A stretch of DNA of 64,000 bases, from contig NC_086031.1 of assembly GCF_036323735.1 (NCBI RefSeq), positions 31,484,225 to 31,548,224 of the forward strand, given 5' to 3'. The notes beneath the pieces were generated by a model. It did not search any database. It was not told the DNA's origin and saw only the letters and a program-made list of their open reading frames with translations. The position numbers and the translations under genes are program-made. Source of the DNA: Rattus norvegicus. Taxonomy: Eukaryota; Chordata; Mammalia; Rodentia; Muridae. Below, one piece after another: positions 13,088 to 26,030 of this stretch. Within the stretch, counting starts at the first letter, position 1. Each line of letters opens with the position of its first letter.

Positions 13088-14489
13088 GAATTCGGTTAGT
13101 TCCCAATAGGCTGCAGTAGTAATAAGTGGACTATTCGGGATATAGCAAAATTTTCACGAATGGAATCAAAATTCTAGGCGAATTCAGTGATTTCCCAATG
13201 GGACCTGCTTGTATGAGTGTGCTTTTCAATATATGGCAACATTTTAAGGAAGGGAATCTAAGTATCATGGTTAATTCATTAGGTTCCCAATAGGATTCGC
13301 ATGTAATAAGCTTGTTATTTAAAACAGAGCAAAGTTTTAACAAACTGAAACACTATTTCTTTGTGAATTCAGTTAGTTTACCGGAGCAGGCTCTTGTAAT
13401 ATGTGCACTTTTAAGATTTGTCAAAATTTCCTGAGCCAAAACTGAGTAATATTTTGAATTCGGTGAGTTCCCAATAGGCCGCAGTAGTAATATGGACTGT
13501 TCGGGATATTAAAAAATTTTCACGAATGGAATCAAAATTTCTAGGCGAATTCAGTGAGATCCCAATGGGACATGCTTGTATGAGTGTGCTTATCATATAT
13601 TGCAACATTTTAAGGAACGGAATCTAAGTATCATTGTGAATTCAGTAGGTACCCAATAGGATTCGCATGTAATAAGCTTGTTATTCAAGATAGAGCAACG
13701 TTTTAACGAACTGAAACACTGTATCTTTGTTTATTCAGTTAGTTCCCAGTAGCAGGCTCTTGTAATATGTGTACTTTTAAAGATTAATCAAAATTTCCTG
13801 AGCCGAATCTGAGTAACATGGTGAATTCGCTTAGTTCCCAGTAGGCTGCTGTAGTAATAAGTGGAGTCTTCGGGATATAAAAAATTTTCACGAATGGAAT
13901 CAAAATTTCAGGGGAATTCAGTGAGTTCCCAATGGGACATGCTTGTATGAGTTTGCTTTTCAATATAGAGCAACATTTTCAAGTACGGAATCTAAATATC
14001 ATTGTGAATTCAGCAGGTTCCCAATAGGTTTCGCATGTAATAAGCTTGTTATTCAAGATAGAGCAACGTTTTAACGAACTGAAACACTGTTTCTTTGTGA
14101 ATTCAGTTAGTTCCCAGGTGCCGGCTCTTGTAATATGTGTACTTTTAAAGATTTATCAAAATTTCCTGAGCCGAATCTGACTAATATGGTGAATTCGGTT
14201 ATTTGCCAATACGCCACAGTAGTAATAAGTGGACTGTTCGGGATATTGAAAAATTTTCACGAATGGAATCAAAATTTCTAGGCGAAATCAGTGAGTTCCA
14301 AATGGGACATGTTGTATGAATGTGCTTTTCAATATAGAGCAACATATTAAGGAACGGAATCAAAGTATCATGGTGAATTCAGTAGGTTCCCAATAGGATT
14401 CGCATGTAATAAGCTTGTTATTCAAGATAGAGCAACGTTTTAACGAATTGTAACACTGTTTCTTTCTGAATTCAGTTAGTTCCCAGGAA

Positions 14490-15230
14490 CAGGCTCTTGT
14501 AATATGTGTACTTTTAAAGATTTATCAAAATATCCTGAGCCGGATCTGAGTAACATGGTGAATTCGCTTAGTTCCCAATAGGCCGCAGTATTAATAAGTG
14601 GACTGTTTGGGATATAGAAAAATTTTCACAAATGGATTCAAAATTTCTAGGCGAATTCAGTGAGTTCCCAATGGGACATGCTTGTATGAGTGTGCTTTTC
14701 AATATAGAGCAACATTTTAAGGAACGTAATCTAAGTATCATGGTGAATTCAGGAGATTCCCAATAGGATTCGCATGTAATAAGCTTGTTATTCAAGATAG
14801 AGCAACGTTTTAACGAACGAAACACTGTTTCTTTCTGAATTCAGTTAGTTCCCAGGAACAGGCTCTTTTAATATGTGTACTTTTAAAGATTTATCAAAAT
14901 TTCCTGAGCCGGATCTGAGTAACATGGTGAATTCGCTTAGTTCCCAATAGGCCGCAGTATTAATAAGTGGACTGTTCGGGATATAGAAAAATTTTCACAA
15001 ATGGATTCAAAATTTCTAGGCGAATTCAGTGAGTTCCCAATGGGACATGCTTGTATGAGTGTGCTTTTCAATATAGAGCAACATTTTAAGGAACGGAATC
15101 TAAGTATCATGGTGAATTCAGTCGGTTCCCAATAGGATTCGCAGGTAATAAGCTTGTTATTCAAGATAGAGCAAAGTTTTCACGAACTGAAACACTGTTT
15201 CTTTGTGAATCAGTTAGTTCCCAGTAGCAG
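14490..15230 (+). repeat. Tandem pair of near-identical adjacent monomers
   Basis: The monomers around 14568-14825 and 14937-15164 share rare variants at offset 369. These are 'gccggatctgag', 'cgcagtattaataag', 'cacaaatggattc' and 'cccaggaacaggctc'. Ordinary neighbours in this block differ far more. A local one-monomer duplication is the simplest reading. A related monomer with the same 'attaataag' and 'aaatggattc' marks recurs near 17540. Confidence 0.7.
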
Positions 15231-18200
15231 GCTCTTGTAATATGTGTACTTTTAAAGATTTATCAAAATTTCCCGAGTCGAATCTGAGTAACATGTTGAA
15301 TTCGGTTAGTTCCCAATATGCCACAGTAGGAATAAGAGGACTGTTCGGAATATAGAAAAATTTTCACGAATGGAATCAAAATTTCTCGGGGAATTCATTT
15401 AGTTCCCAATGGCACATGCTTGTTTGAGTGCTCTTTTCAATATAGAGCAACATTATAAGGAATGGAATCTAAGTATCATGGTGAATTCGCTATGTTCCCA
15501 ATAGGTGTTGTATGTAATAAGCTTGTTATTCAAGATAGAACAACGTTTTAATGAACTGAAACACTGTTTCTTTGTGTAGTCAGTTACTTCCCAATAGCAG
15601 GCTCTTGTAATATGTGTAGTTATAAAGATTTATCAAAATTTCATGAGCCGAATCTGAGTAACATGGTGAATTCGGTTAGTACCTAATAGGCTGCAGTAGT
15701 AATAAGTGGAATGTTCGGGATATTGAAAAATTTTTACGAATGGAATCAAAATTTCTAGGCGAACTCAGTGAGTTCCCAATGAGACATGCATATATGAGTG
15801 TGCTTTTCAATATAGGGCAACATTTTAAGGAACAGAATCTAAGTATCATGGTGAATTCAGTAGGTTCCCAATAGGATTCGCATGTAATAAGCTTGTTATT
15901 CAAGATAGAGCAACGTTTTAACCAACTTAAACACTGTTTCTTTGTGAATTCATTTAGTTCCCAGTAGCAGGCTCTTGTAATATGTGTACTTTTAAAGATT
16001 TATCAAAATTTCCTGAGCCAAATCTGAGCAACATGATGAATTCGGTTAGTTCCCAATTGGCTGCAGTAGTAATAAGTGGACTATTCGGGATATAGTAAAA
16101 TTTTCACGAATGGAATCAAAATTTCTAGGCGAATTCAGTGAGTTCCCAATGGGACATGCTTGTATGAGTGTGCTTTTCAATATAGAGCAACATTTTAAGG
16201 TACGGAATCTAAATATCATTGTGAATTCAGTAGGTTCCCAATAGGATTCAAATGTAATAAGCTTGTTATTCAAGATAGTGCAACGTTTTAACGAACTGAA
16301 ACACTCTTTCTTTGGGAATTCAGTTAGTTCCCAGGAGCAGTCTCTTGTAATATGTGTACTTTTAAAGATTTATCAAAATTTCTGAGCCGAATCTTAGTAA
16401 TATGGGGAATTCGGTTATTTCCGAATAGGCCACAGTAGTAATTAGTGGACTGTTAGGGATATAGAACATTTTTCACGAATGGACTCAAACTTTCTGCGCG
16501 AATTCAGTGAGTTCTCAATGGGACATGCTTGTATGAATGTGCTTTTCAATATAGAGCAACATTTTATGGAACGGAATCTAAGGATCATGGTGAATTCAGT
16601 AGGTTCCCTATATGAATTCGCATGTAATAAGCTTGTTATTCAAGATAGAGCAATGTTTTAACCAACTTAAACACTGTTTCTTTGAGAATTCAGTTAGTTC
16701 CCAGTAGCAGGCTCTAGTAATATGTGTACTTTTAAAGATTAATCAAAATTTCCTGATTCGAATCTGAGTAACATGGTGAATTCGGTTAGTTCCCAATAGG
16801 TCGCAGTAGTAATAATTGGATGTTCGGGATATAGAAAATTTTTCAAGAATGGAATCAAAATTTCTAGGCGAAATCAGTGAGTTCCCAATGGGACATGCTT
16901 ATATGAGTGTGCTTTTCAATATATGGCAACATTTTAAGGAACAGAATCTAAGTATCATGGTGAATTCAGTAGGTTCCCAAGAGAATTCGCATGTAGTAAG
17001 CTTGTTATTCAAAATAGAGCAATATTTTAGCGATCTGAAACACTATTTTTGGGAATTCAGTTAGTTGCCAGTAGCAGGCTCTTGTAATATGTGTACTTTT
17101 AAAGATTTATCTAAATTTCCTGAGTCGAATCTGAGTAACATGGTGAATTCGGCTAGTTCCTAATAGGCCACAGTAGTAATAAGTGGTAAGTTCGAGATAT
17201 TGAAAAATTTTACGAATGGAATCAAATATCTGGGCGATTTCTGTGAGTTCCCAATGGGACATGCTTATATTAGTGTGCTTTTCAATATTTGGCAACATTT
17301 TAAGGAACGTAATCTAAGTATCATGGTGAATTCAGGAGGTTCCCAATAGGATTCGCATGTAATAAGCTTGTTATTCAAGATAGAGCAACGTTTTAACGAA
17401 TTGAAACACTGTTTCTTTCTGAATTCAGTTAGTTTCCAGGAACAGGCTCTTGTAATATGTGTACTTTTAAAGATTTATCAAAATTTCCTGAGCCGAATCT
17501 GAGTAACTTGGTGAATTCGTTTAGTTCCCAATAGGCCGCAGTATTAATAAGTGGACTGTTCGGGATATAGAAAAATTTTCACAAATGGATTCAAAATTTC
17601 TAGGCGAATTCAGTGAGTTTTCAATGGGACATGCTTGCATGAGTGTCCTTTTCAATATAGAGCAACATTTTAAGGAACGGTATCTAATTATCATGGTGAA
17701 TTCAGTAGGTTCCCAATAGGATTCGCATGTAATAAGCTTGTTATTCAAGATAGAGCAGCGTTTTAACGAACTGAAACACTGTCTCTTTGTGAATTCAGTT
17801 AGTTCCCAGTAGCAGGCTCTTGTAATACGTGTACTTTTAAAGATTTATCAAAATTTCCTGAGCCGAATCTGAGTAACATGGAGAATTCGGTTATTTACCA
17901 ATAGGCCACAGTAGTAATAATTGGACTGTTCGGCATATAGAAAATTTTTCACGAATGGAATTAAAATTTCTAGGCGAATTCAGTGAGTTCCCAATGGGAC
18001 ATGCTTGTTTGAGTGTGCTTTACAATATAGGCAACATTTTAAGGAACGGAATCTAAGTATCATTGTGAATTGAGTAGGCTCCCAATAGGCTTCGAATGTA
18101 ATAAGCTTGTTATTCAAGATAGTGCAACGTTTTAACGAACTGAAAGGCTGTTTCTTTGTGATTTCATTTAGTTCCCAGTAGCAGGCTCTTGTAATATGTG

Positions 18201-18251
18201 TACTTTTAAAGATTTATCAAAATATGGTGAGCCGAATCTGAGTAATATAGT

Positions 18252-18351
18252 GAATTCGGTTAGTTCGGTTAGTTCCTAGGAGCAGGCTCTTGTAATATGT
18301 GTACTTTTAAAGATTTATCAAAATTTCTGAGCCGAATCTTAGTAATATGGT
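18252..18351 (+). repeat. 100-base quarter-monomer (copy 2 of 7)
   Basis: GAATTC sites at 18252 and 18352, both fourth-subunit type, enclose a single third-type subunit with the same eight-base junction duplication as the copy at 12988. It opens block C unit 1. Confidence 0.85.
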
Positions 18352-20932
18352 GAATTCGGTTATTTCCCAATAGGCCACAGTAGTAACAAGTGGACTGTTA
18401 GGGATAGAACAATTTTCACGAATGGACTCAAAATTTCTAGGCGAATTCAGTGAGTTCTCAATGGGACATGCTTTATGAATGTGGTTTTCAATATAGAGCA
18501 ACATTTTAAGGAACGGAATAAGGATCATGGTGAACTCAGTAGGTTACCAATAGGATTCGCATGTAATAAGCTTATTATTCAAGATAGAGCAATGTTTTAA
18601 CCAACTTAAACACTGTTTCTTTGAGAATTCAGTTAGTTCCCAGTAGCAGGCTCCTGTAATATGTGTACTTTTAAAGATTTATCAAAATTTCCTGAGCCGA
18701 ATCTGAGTAACATGGTGAATTCGGTTAGGTCCCAATAGGCCGCAGTAGTAATAATTGGACCGTTAGGGATATAGAAAAATTTTCAAGAATGGAATCAAAA
18801 TTACTAGGCGAATTCGGTGAGTTCCCAATGGGACATGCTTATATGAGTGTGCTTTTCAATATATGGCAACATTTTAAGGAACAGAATCTAAGTATCATGG
18901 TGAATTCAGTAGGTTCCCAAGAGGATTCGCATGTAGTAAGCTTGTTATTCAAGATAGAGCAATGTTTTAACGATCTGAAACACTCTTTCTTTGGGAATTC
19001 AGTTAGTTGCCAGTAGCAGGCTCTTGTAATATGTGTACTTTTAAAGATTTATCTAAATTTCCTGGGTCGAATCTGAGTAACATGGTGAATTCAGCTATTT
19101 CTTAATGGGCCACAGTAGTAATAAGTGGTAAGTTCGGGATTTTGAAAAATTTTCACGAATGGAATCAAATATCTGGGCGATTTCTGTGAGTTCCCAATGG
19201 GACATGCTTATATGAGTGTGCTTTTCAATATTTGGCAACATTTTAAGGAACGGAATCTAAGTATCATGGTGAATTCAGGAGGTTCCCAATAGGATTCGCA
19301 TGTAATAAGCTTGTTATTCAAGATAGAGCAAAGTTTTAACGAACTGAAACACTCTTTCCTTGTGAATTCATTTAGTTCCCAGTAGCAGGCTCTTGTAATA
19401 TGTGTACTTTTAAAGATTTATCAAAATTTCCTGAGCCAAATCTGAGCAACATGATGAATTCGGTTAGTTCCCAATAGGCTGCAGTAGTAATAAGTGGACT
19501 ATTCGAGATATAGTAAAATTTTCACGAATGGAATCAAAATTTCTAGGCGAATTCAGTGAGTTCCCAATGGGACATGCTTGTATGAGTGTGCTTTTCAATA
19601 TAGAGCAACATTTTAAGGTACTGAATCTAAATATCATTGTGAATTCTTTAGGTTCCCAATAGGATTCAAATGTAATAAGCTTGTTATTCAAGATAGAGCA
19701 ACGTTTTAACGAACTGAAACACTCTTTCTTTGAGAATTCAGTTAGTTCCCAGGAGTAGTCTCTTGTAATATGTGAACTTTTAAGGATTTATCAAAATTTC
19801 TGAGCCGAATCTTAGTAATATTGGGAATTCGGTTATTTCCCAATAGGCCACAGTAGTAATAAGTGGACTGTTAGGGATATAGAACAATTTTCACGAATGG
19901 ACTCAAACTTTCTATGCGAATTCAATGAGTTCTCAATGGGACATGCTTGTATGAATGTGCTTTTCAATATAGAGCAACATTTTAAGGAACGGAATCTAAG
20001 GATCATGGTGAATTCAGTAGGTTCCCTATATGAATTCGCATGTAATAAGCTTGTTATTCAAGATAGAGCAATGTTTTAACCAACTTAAACACTGTTTCTT
20101 TGAGAACTCAGTTAGTTTCCAGTAGCAGGCTCTAGTAATATGTGTACTTTTAAAGATTAATCAAAATTTCCTGAGCCGAATCTGAGTAACATGGTGAATT
20201 CGGTTAGTTCCCAGTAGGTCGCAGTAGTAATAATTGGACTGTTCGGGATATAGAAAAATTTTCACGAATGGAATCAAAATTTCTAGGCGAATTCAGTGAG
20301 TTTCCAATGGGACATGCTTATATGAGTGTGCTTTTCAATATATGGCAACATTTTAAGGAACAGAATCTACGTATCATGGTGAATTCAGTAGGTTCCCAAG
20401 AGGATTCGCATGTAGTAAGCTTGTTATTCAAGATAGAGCAACGTTTTAACGAACTGAAACACTGTTTCTTTGTGAAATCAGTTAGTTCCCAGGAGCAGGC
20501 TCTTGCAATATGTGTACTTTTAAAGATTACTAAATTTGGTGAGCGGAATCTCAGTAACATGGTGTCTTCGGATAGTTCCCAATAGGCTGCGGTAGTAATA
20601 ATTGGACTGTTCGGCATATAGAAAATTTTTCACGAATGGAATTAAAATTTCTAGGCGAATTCAGTGAGTTCCCAATGGGACATGCTTGTTTGAGTGTGCT
20701 TTACAATATAGGCAACATTTTAAGGAACGGAATCTAAGTATCATTGTGAATTGAGTAGGCTCCCAATAGGCTTCGAATGTAATAAGCTTGTTATTCAAGA
20801 TAGTGCAACGTTTTAACGAACTGAAAGGCTGTTTCTTTGTGATTTCATTTAGTTCCCAGTAGCAGGCTCTTGTAATATGTGTACTTTTAAAGATTTATCA
20901 AAATATGGTGAGCCGAATCTGAGTAATATAGT
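18252..20932 (+). repeat. Block C, unit 1 (2681 bases: 7 monomers plus a quarter)
   Basis: The unit is bounded by the GAATTC sites that open successive 100-base quarter-monomers at 18252 and 20933. It contains a full set of marker monomers, including the 'gaccgttaggg' monomer near 18758, the 'cagctatttc' monomer near 19091 and the 'cggcatatag' monomer near 20612. The 'cggcatatag' marker also lies at 17931, exactly 2681 bases upstream. Confidence 0.8.
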
Positions 20933-21032
20933 GAATTCGGTTAGTTCGGTTAGTTCCTAGGAGCAGGCTCTTGTAATATGGGTACTTTTAAAGATTTATC
21001 AAAATTTCTGAGCCGAATCTTAGTAATATGGT
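20933..21032 (+). repeat. 100-base quarter-monomer (copy 3 of 7)
   Basis: GAATTC sites at 20933 and 21033 enclose the same truncated segment and junction as the copy at 18252. It opens block C unit 2. Confidence 0.85.
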
Positions 21033-23246
21033 GAATTCGGTTATTTCCCAATAGGCCACAGTAGTAACAAGTGGACTGTTAGGGATAGAACAATTTTCAC
21101 GAATGGACTCAAAATTTATAGGCGAATTCAGTGAGTTCTCAATGGGACATGCTTGTATGAATGTGGTTTTCAATATAGAGCAACATTTTAAGGAACGGAA
21201 TCTAAGGATCATGGTGAACTCAGTAGGTTCCCAATAGGATTCGCATGTAATAAGCTTATTATTCAAGGTAGAGCAATGTTTTAACCAACTTAAACACTGT
21301 TTCTTTGAGAATTCAGTTAGTTCCCAGTAGCAGGCTCCTGTAATATGTGTACTTTTAAAGATTTATCAAAATTTCCTGAGCCGAATCTGAGTAACATGGT
21401 GAATTCAGCTATTTCCTAATGGGCCACAGTAGTAATAAGTGGTAAGTTCGGGATTTTGAAAAATTTTCACGAATGGAATCAAATATCTGGGCGATTTCTG
21501 TGAGTTCCCAATGGGACATGCTTATATGAGTGTGCTTTTCAATATTTGGCAACATTTTAAGGAACGTAATCTAAGTATCATGGTGAATTCAGGAGGTTCC
21601 CAATAGGATTCGCAAGTAATAAGCTTGTTATTCAAGATAGAGCAAAGTTTTAACGAACTGAAACACTCTTTCCTTGTGAATTCATTTAGTTCCCAGTAGC
21701 AGGCTCTTGTAATATGTGTACTTTTAAAGATTTATCAAAATTTCCTGAGCCGAATCTGAGCAACATGATGAATTCGGTTAGTTCCCAATAGGCTGCAGTA
21801 GTAATAAGTGGACTATTCGAGATATAGTAAAATTTTCACGAATGGAATCAAAATTTCTAGGCGAATTCAGTGAGTTCCCAATGGGACATGCTTGTATGAG
21901 TGTGCTTTTCAATATAGAGCAACATTTTAAGGTACGGAATCTAAATATCATTGTGAATTCTTTAGGTTCCCAATAGGATTCAAATGTAATAAGCTTGTTA
22001 TTCAAGATAGAGCAACGTTTTAACGAACTGAAACACTCTTTCTTTGAGAATTCAGTTAGTTCCCAGGAGTAGTCTCTTGTAATGTGTGAACTTTTAAGGA
22101 TTTATCAAAATTTCTGAGCCGAATCTTAGTAATATTGGGAATTCGGTTATTTCCCAATAGGCCACAGTAGTAATAAGTGGACTGTGAGGGATATAGAACA
22201 ATTTTCACGAATGGACTCAAACTTTCTATGCGAATTCAATGAGTTCTCAATGGGACATGCTTGTATGAATGTGCTTTTCAATATAGAGCAACATTTTAAG
22301 GAACGGAATCTAAGGATCATGGTGAATTCAGTAGGTTCCCTATATAAATTCGCATGTAATAAGCTTGTTATTCAAGATAGAGCAATGTTTTAACCACCTT
22401 AAACACTGTTTCTTTGAGAATTCAGTTAGTTCCCAGTAGCAGGCTCTAGTAATATGTGTACTTTTAAAGATTAATCAAAATTTCCTGAGCCGAATCTGAG
22501 TAACATGGTGAATTCGGTTAGTTCCCAATAGGTCGCAGTAGTAATAATTGGACTGTTCGGGATATAGAAAAATTTTCAAGAATGGAATCAAAATTTCTAG
22601 GCGAATTCAGTGAGTTCCCAATGGGACATGCTTATATGAGTGTGCTTTTCAATATATGGCAACATTTTAAGGAACAGAATCTACGTATCATGGTGAATTC
22701 AGTAGGCTCCCAAGAGGATTCGCATGTAGTAAGCTTGTTATTCAAGATAGAGCAACGTTTTAACGAACTGAAACACTGTTTCTTTGTGAAATCAGTTAGT
22801 TCCCAGGAGCAGGCTCTTGTAATATGTGTACTTTTAAAGATTACTAAATTTGGTGAGCCGAATCTCAGTAACATGGTGTCTTCGGATAGTTCCCAATAGG
22901 CTGCGGTAGTAATAATTGGACTGTTCGGCATATAGAAAATTTTTCACGAATGGAATTAAAATTTCTAGGCGAATTCAGTGAGTTCCCAATGGGACATGCT
23001 TGTTTGAGTGTGCTTTACAATATAGGCAACATTTTAAGGAACGGAATCTAAGTATCATTGTGAATTGAGTAGGCTCCCAATAGGCTTCGAATGTAATAAG
23101 CTTGTTATTCAAGATAGTGCAACGTTTTAACGAACTGAAAGGCTGTTTCTTTGTGATTTCATTTAGTTCCCAGTAGCAGGCTCTTGTAATATGTGTACTT
23201 TTAAAGATTTATCAAAATATGGTGAGCCGAATCTGAGTAATATAGT
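20933..23246 (+). repeat. Block C, unit 2 (2314 bases: 6 monomers plus a quarter)
   Basis: This unit is closely similar to unit 1 but one monomer shorter. The unit 1 monomer with 'gaccgttaggg' (near 18758) is missing, and the text jumps directly to the 'cagctatttcctaatggg' monomer near 21411. Features at 19464, 20268, 20612 and 20988 recur at 21778, 22582, 22926 and 23302, all at offset 2314. That length equals six 369-base monomers plus 100. Confidence 0.82.
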
Positions 23247-23346
23247 GAATTCGGTTAGTTCGGTTAGTTCCTAGGAGCAGGCTCTTGTAATATGTGTACT
23301 TTTAAAGATTTATCAAAATTTCTGAGCCGAATCTTAGTAATATGGT
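23247..23346 (+). repeat. 100-base quarter-monomer (copy 4 of 7)
   Basis: GAATTC sites at 23247 and 23347 enclose the same segment and junction. It opens block C unit 3. Confidence 0.85.
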
Positions 23347-25930
23347 GAATTCGGTTATTTCCCAATAGGCCACAGTAGTAACAAGTGGACTGTTAGGGAT
23401 AGAACAATTTTCACGAATGGACTCAAAATTTCTAGGCGAATTCAGTGAGTTCTCAATGGGACATGCTTGTATGAATGTGGTTTTCAATATAGAGCAACAT
23501 TTTAAGGAACGGAATCTAAGGATCATGGTGAACTCAGTAGGTTCCCAATAGGATTCGCATGTAATAAGCTTATTATTCAAGATAGAGCAATGTTTTAACC
23601 AACTTAAACACTGTTTCTTTGAGAATTCAGTTAGTTCCCAGTAGCAGGCTCCTGTAATATGTGTACTTTTAAAGATTTATCAAAATTTCCTGAGCCGAAT
23701 CTGAGTAACATGGTGAATTCGGTTAGGTCCCAATAGGCCGCAGTAGTAATAATTGGACCGTTAGGGATATAGAAAAATTTTCAAGAATGGAATCAAAATT
23801 ACTAGGCGAATTCAGTGAGTTCCAAATGGGACATGCTTATATGAGTGTGCTTTTCAATATATGGCAACATTTTAAGGAACAGAATCTAAGTATCATGGTG
23901 AATTCAGTAGGTTCCCAAGAGGATTCGCATGTAGTAAGCTTGTTATTCAAGATAGAGCAATGTTTTAACGATCTGAAACACTGTTTCTTTGGGAATTCAG
24001 TTAGTTGCCAGTAGCAGGCTCTTGTAATATGTGTACTTTTAAAGATTTATCTAAATTTCCTGAATCGAATCTGAGTAACATGGTGAATTCAGCTATTTCC
24101 TAATGGGCCACAGTAGTAATAAGTGGTAAGCTCGGGATTTTGAAAAATTTTCACGAATGGAATCAAATATCTGGGCGATTTCTGTGAGTTCCCAATGGGA
24201 CATGCTTATATGAGTGTGCTTTTCAATATTTGGCAACATTTTAAGGAACGGAATCTAAGGATCATGGTGAATTCAGTAGGTTCCCTATATGAATTCGCAT
24301 GTAATAAGCTTGTTATTCAAGATAGAGCAATGTTTTAACCAACTTAAACACTGTTTCTTTGAGAATTCAGTTAGTTCCCAGTAGCAGGCTCTAGTAATAT
24401 GTGTACTTTTAAAGATTAATCAAAATTTCCTGAGCCGAATCTGAGTAACATGGTGAATTCGGTTAGTTCCCAATAGGTCGCAGTAGTAATAATTGGACTG
24501 TTCGGGATATAGAAAAATTTTCAAGAATTGAATCAAAATTTCTAGGCGAATTCAGTGAGTTCCCAATGGGACATGCTTATATGAGTGTGCTTTTCAATAT
24601 ATGGCAACATTTTAAGGAACAGTATCTACGTATCATGGTGAATTCAGTAGGTTCCCAAGAGGATTCGCATGTAGTAAGCTTGTTATTCAAGATAGAGCAA
24701 CGTTTTAACGAACTGAAACACTGTTTCTTTGTGAATTCAGTTAGTTCCCAGTAGCAGGCTCTTGTAATATGTGTACTTTTAAAGATTTATCAAAATTTGG
24801 TGAGTCGAATCTGAGTAACATGGTGAATTCCGTTAGGTCCCAATAGGCCGCAGTAGTAATAAGTGGACTGTTCGGGATATAGAAAAATTAAAACTATGGA
24901 ATCAAAATTCCTAGGCGAATTCAGTGAGTTCCCAATGGGACAAGCTTGTATGAGTGTGCTTTTCTATATATGGCAACATTTTAAGGAACAGAATCTAAGT
25001 ATCATGGTGAATTCAGTAGGTACCCAATAGGATTCGCATGTAATAAGCTTCTTATTCAAGATAGAGCAACGTTTTAACGAACTGCAACACTGTTTCTTTG
25101 TGGATTCAGTTATTTCCCAGGAGTAGGATCTTGTAATATGTGTACTTTTAAAGATTTATCAAAATTTCCTGAGCCGAATTTGAGTAACATGGTGAATTCG
25201 AATAGTTCCCAATATGCCACAGTAGGAATAAGAGGACTGGTCGGGATATAGAAAAATTTTCACGAATGGAATCAAAATTTCTAGGGGAATTCATTTAGTT
25301 CCCAATGGCACATGCTTGTTTTAGTGCTCTTTTCAATATAGAGCAACATTATAAGGAACGGAATCTAAGTATCATGGTGAATTCGCTATGTTCCCAATAG
25401 GTTTCGCATGTAATAAGCTTGTTATTCAAGATAGAGCAACGTTTTAATGAACTGAAACCCTGTGTCTTTGTGAATTAAGTTACTTCCCAATAGCAGGCTC
25501 TTGTAATATGTGTAGTTTTAAAGATTTATCAAAATTAAATGAGCCGAATCTGAGTAACATGGTGAATTCGGTTAGTTCCTAATAGGCTGCAGTAGTAATA
25601 AGTGGAATGTTCGGGATATTGAAAAATTTTTACGAATGGAATCAAAATTTCTAGGCGAACTCAGTGAGTTCCCAATGAGACATGCATAAAATGAGTGTGC
25701 TTTTCAATATATGGCGACATTTTAAGGAACGGAATCTAAGTATCATGGTGAATTCAGTAGGTTCCCAATAGGATTCGCATGTAAAAAGCCTGTTATTCAA
25801 GATAGAGCAACGTTTTAACGAACTGAAACACTCTTTGTGAATTCAGTTAGTTCCCTGTAGCAGGCTCTTGTAATATGTGTACTTTTAAAGATTTATCAAA
25901 ATTTGGTGAGCCGAATCTGAGTAATATGGT
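23247..25930 (+). repeat. Block C, unit 3, rearranged
   Basis: The first roughly 1000 bases follow unit 1, including its 'gaccgttaggg' monomer near 23757. At about 24250 the text switches in register. The piece matching 19250 is joined to the piece matching about 19997, so two monomers (about 739 bases) present in unit 1 are missing. After about 24770 the sequence leaves the unit C pattern, passing through monomers resembling block B near 15.3-15.9 kb ('aataagagg', 'cactcattt'-type variants). The next quarter-monomer closes the interval at 25931. Confidence 0.72.
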
Positions 25931-26030
25931 GAATTCGGTGAGTTCGGTTAGTTCCTAGGAGCAGGCTCTTGTAATATGTGTACTTTTAAAGATTTATCAA
26001 AATTTCTGAGCCGAATCTTAGTAATATGGT
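25931..26030 (+). repeat. 100-base quarter-monomer (copy 5 of 7)
   Basis: GAATTC sites at 25931 and 26031 enclose the truncated subunit. The junction reads 'cggtgagttcggttag', one base different from the earlier copies. It marks the passage from block C to block D. Confidence 0.85.

Larger units (their letters stand above)
11401..18251 (+). repeat. Block B, right part: diverged satellite I monomers of the 'cttgtaat' subfamily
   Basis: From about 11450 all monomers have 'cttgtaat' in the third subunit and mostly 'gtgagttccc' in the first. Monomers here are heterogeneous, with many one- or two-base indels (for example 'gtaatatggactg' near 13490). The stretch includes one 100-base quarter-monomer at 12988 and a near-identical pair of adjacent monomers at about 14490-15230. 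The interval from about 16046 onward is related to block C: 16046 aligns with 19464 and 16479 with 19897, both at offset 3418. No other element was seen. Confidence 0.8.
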
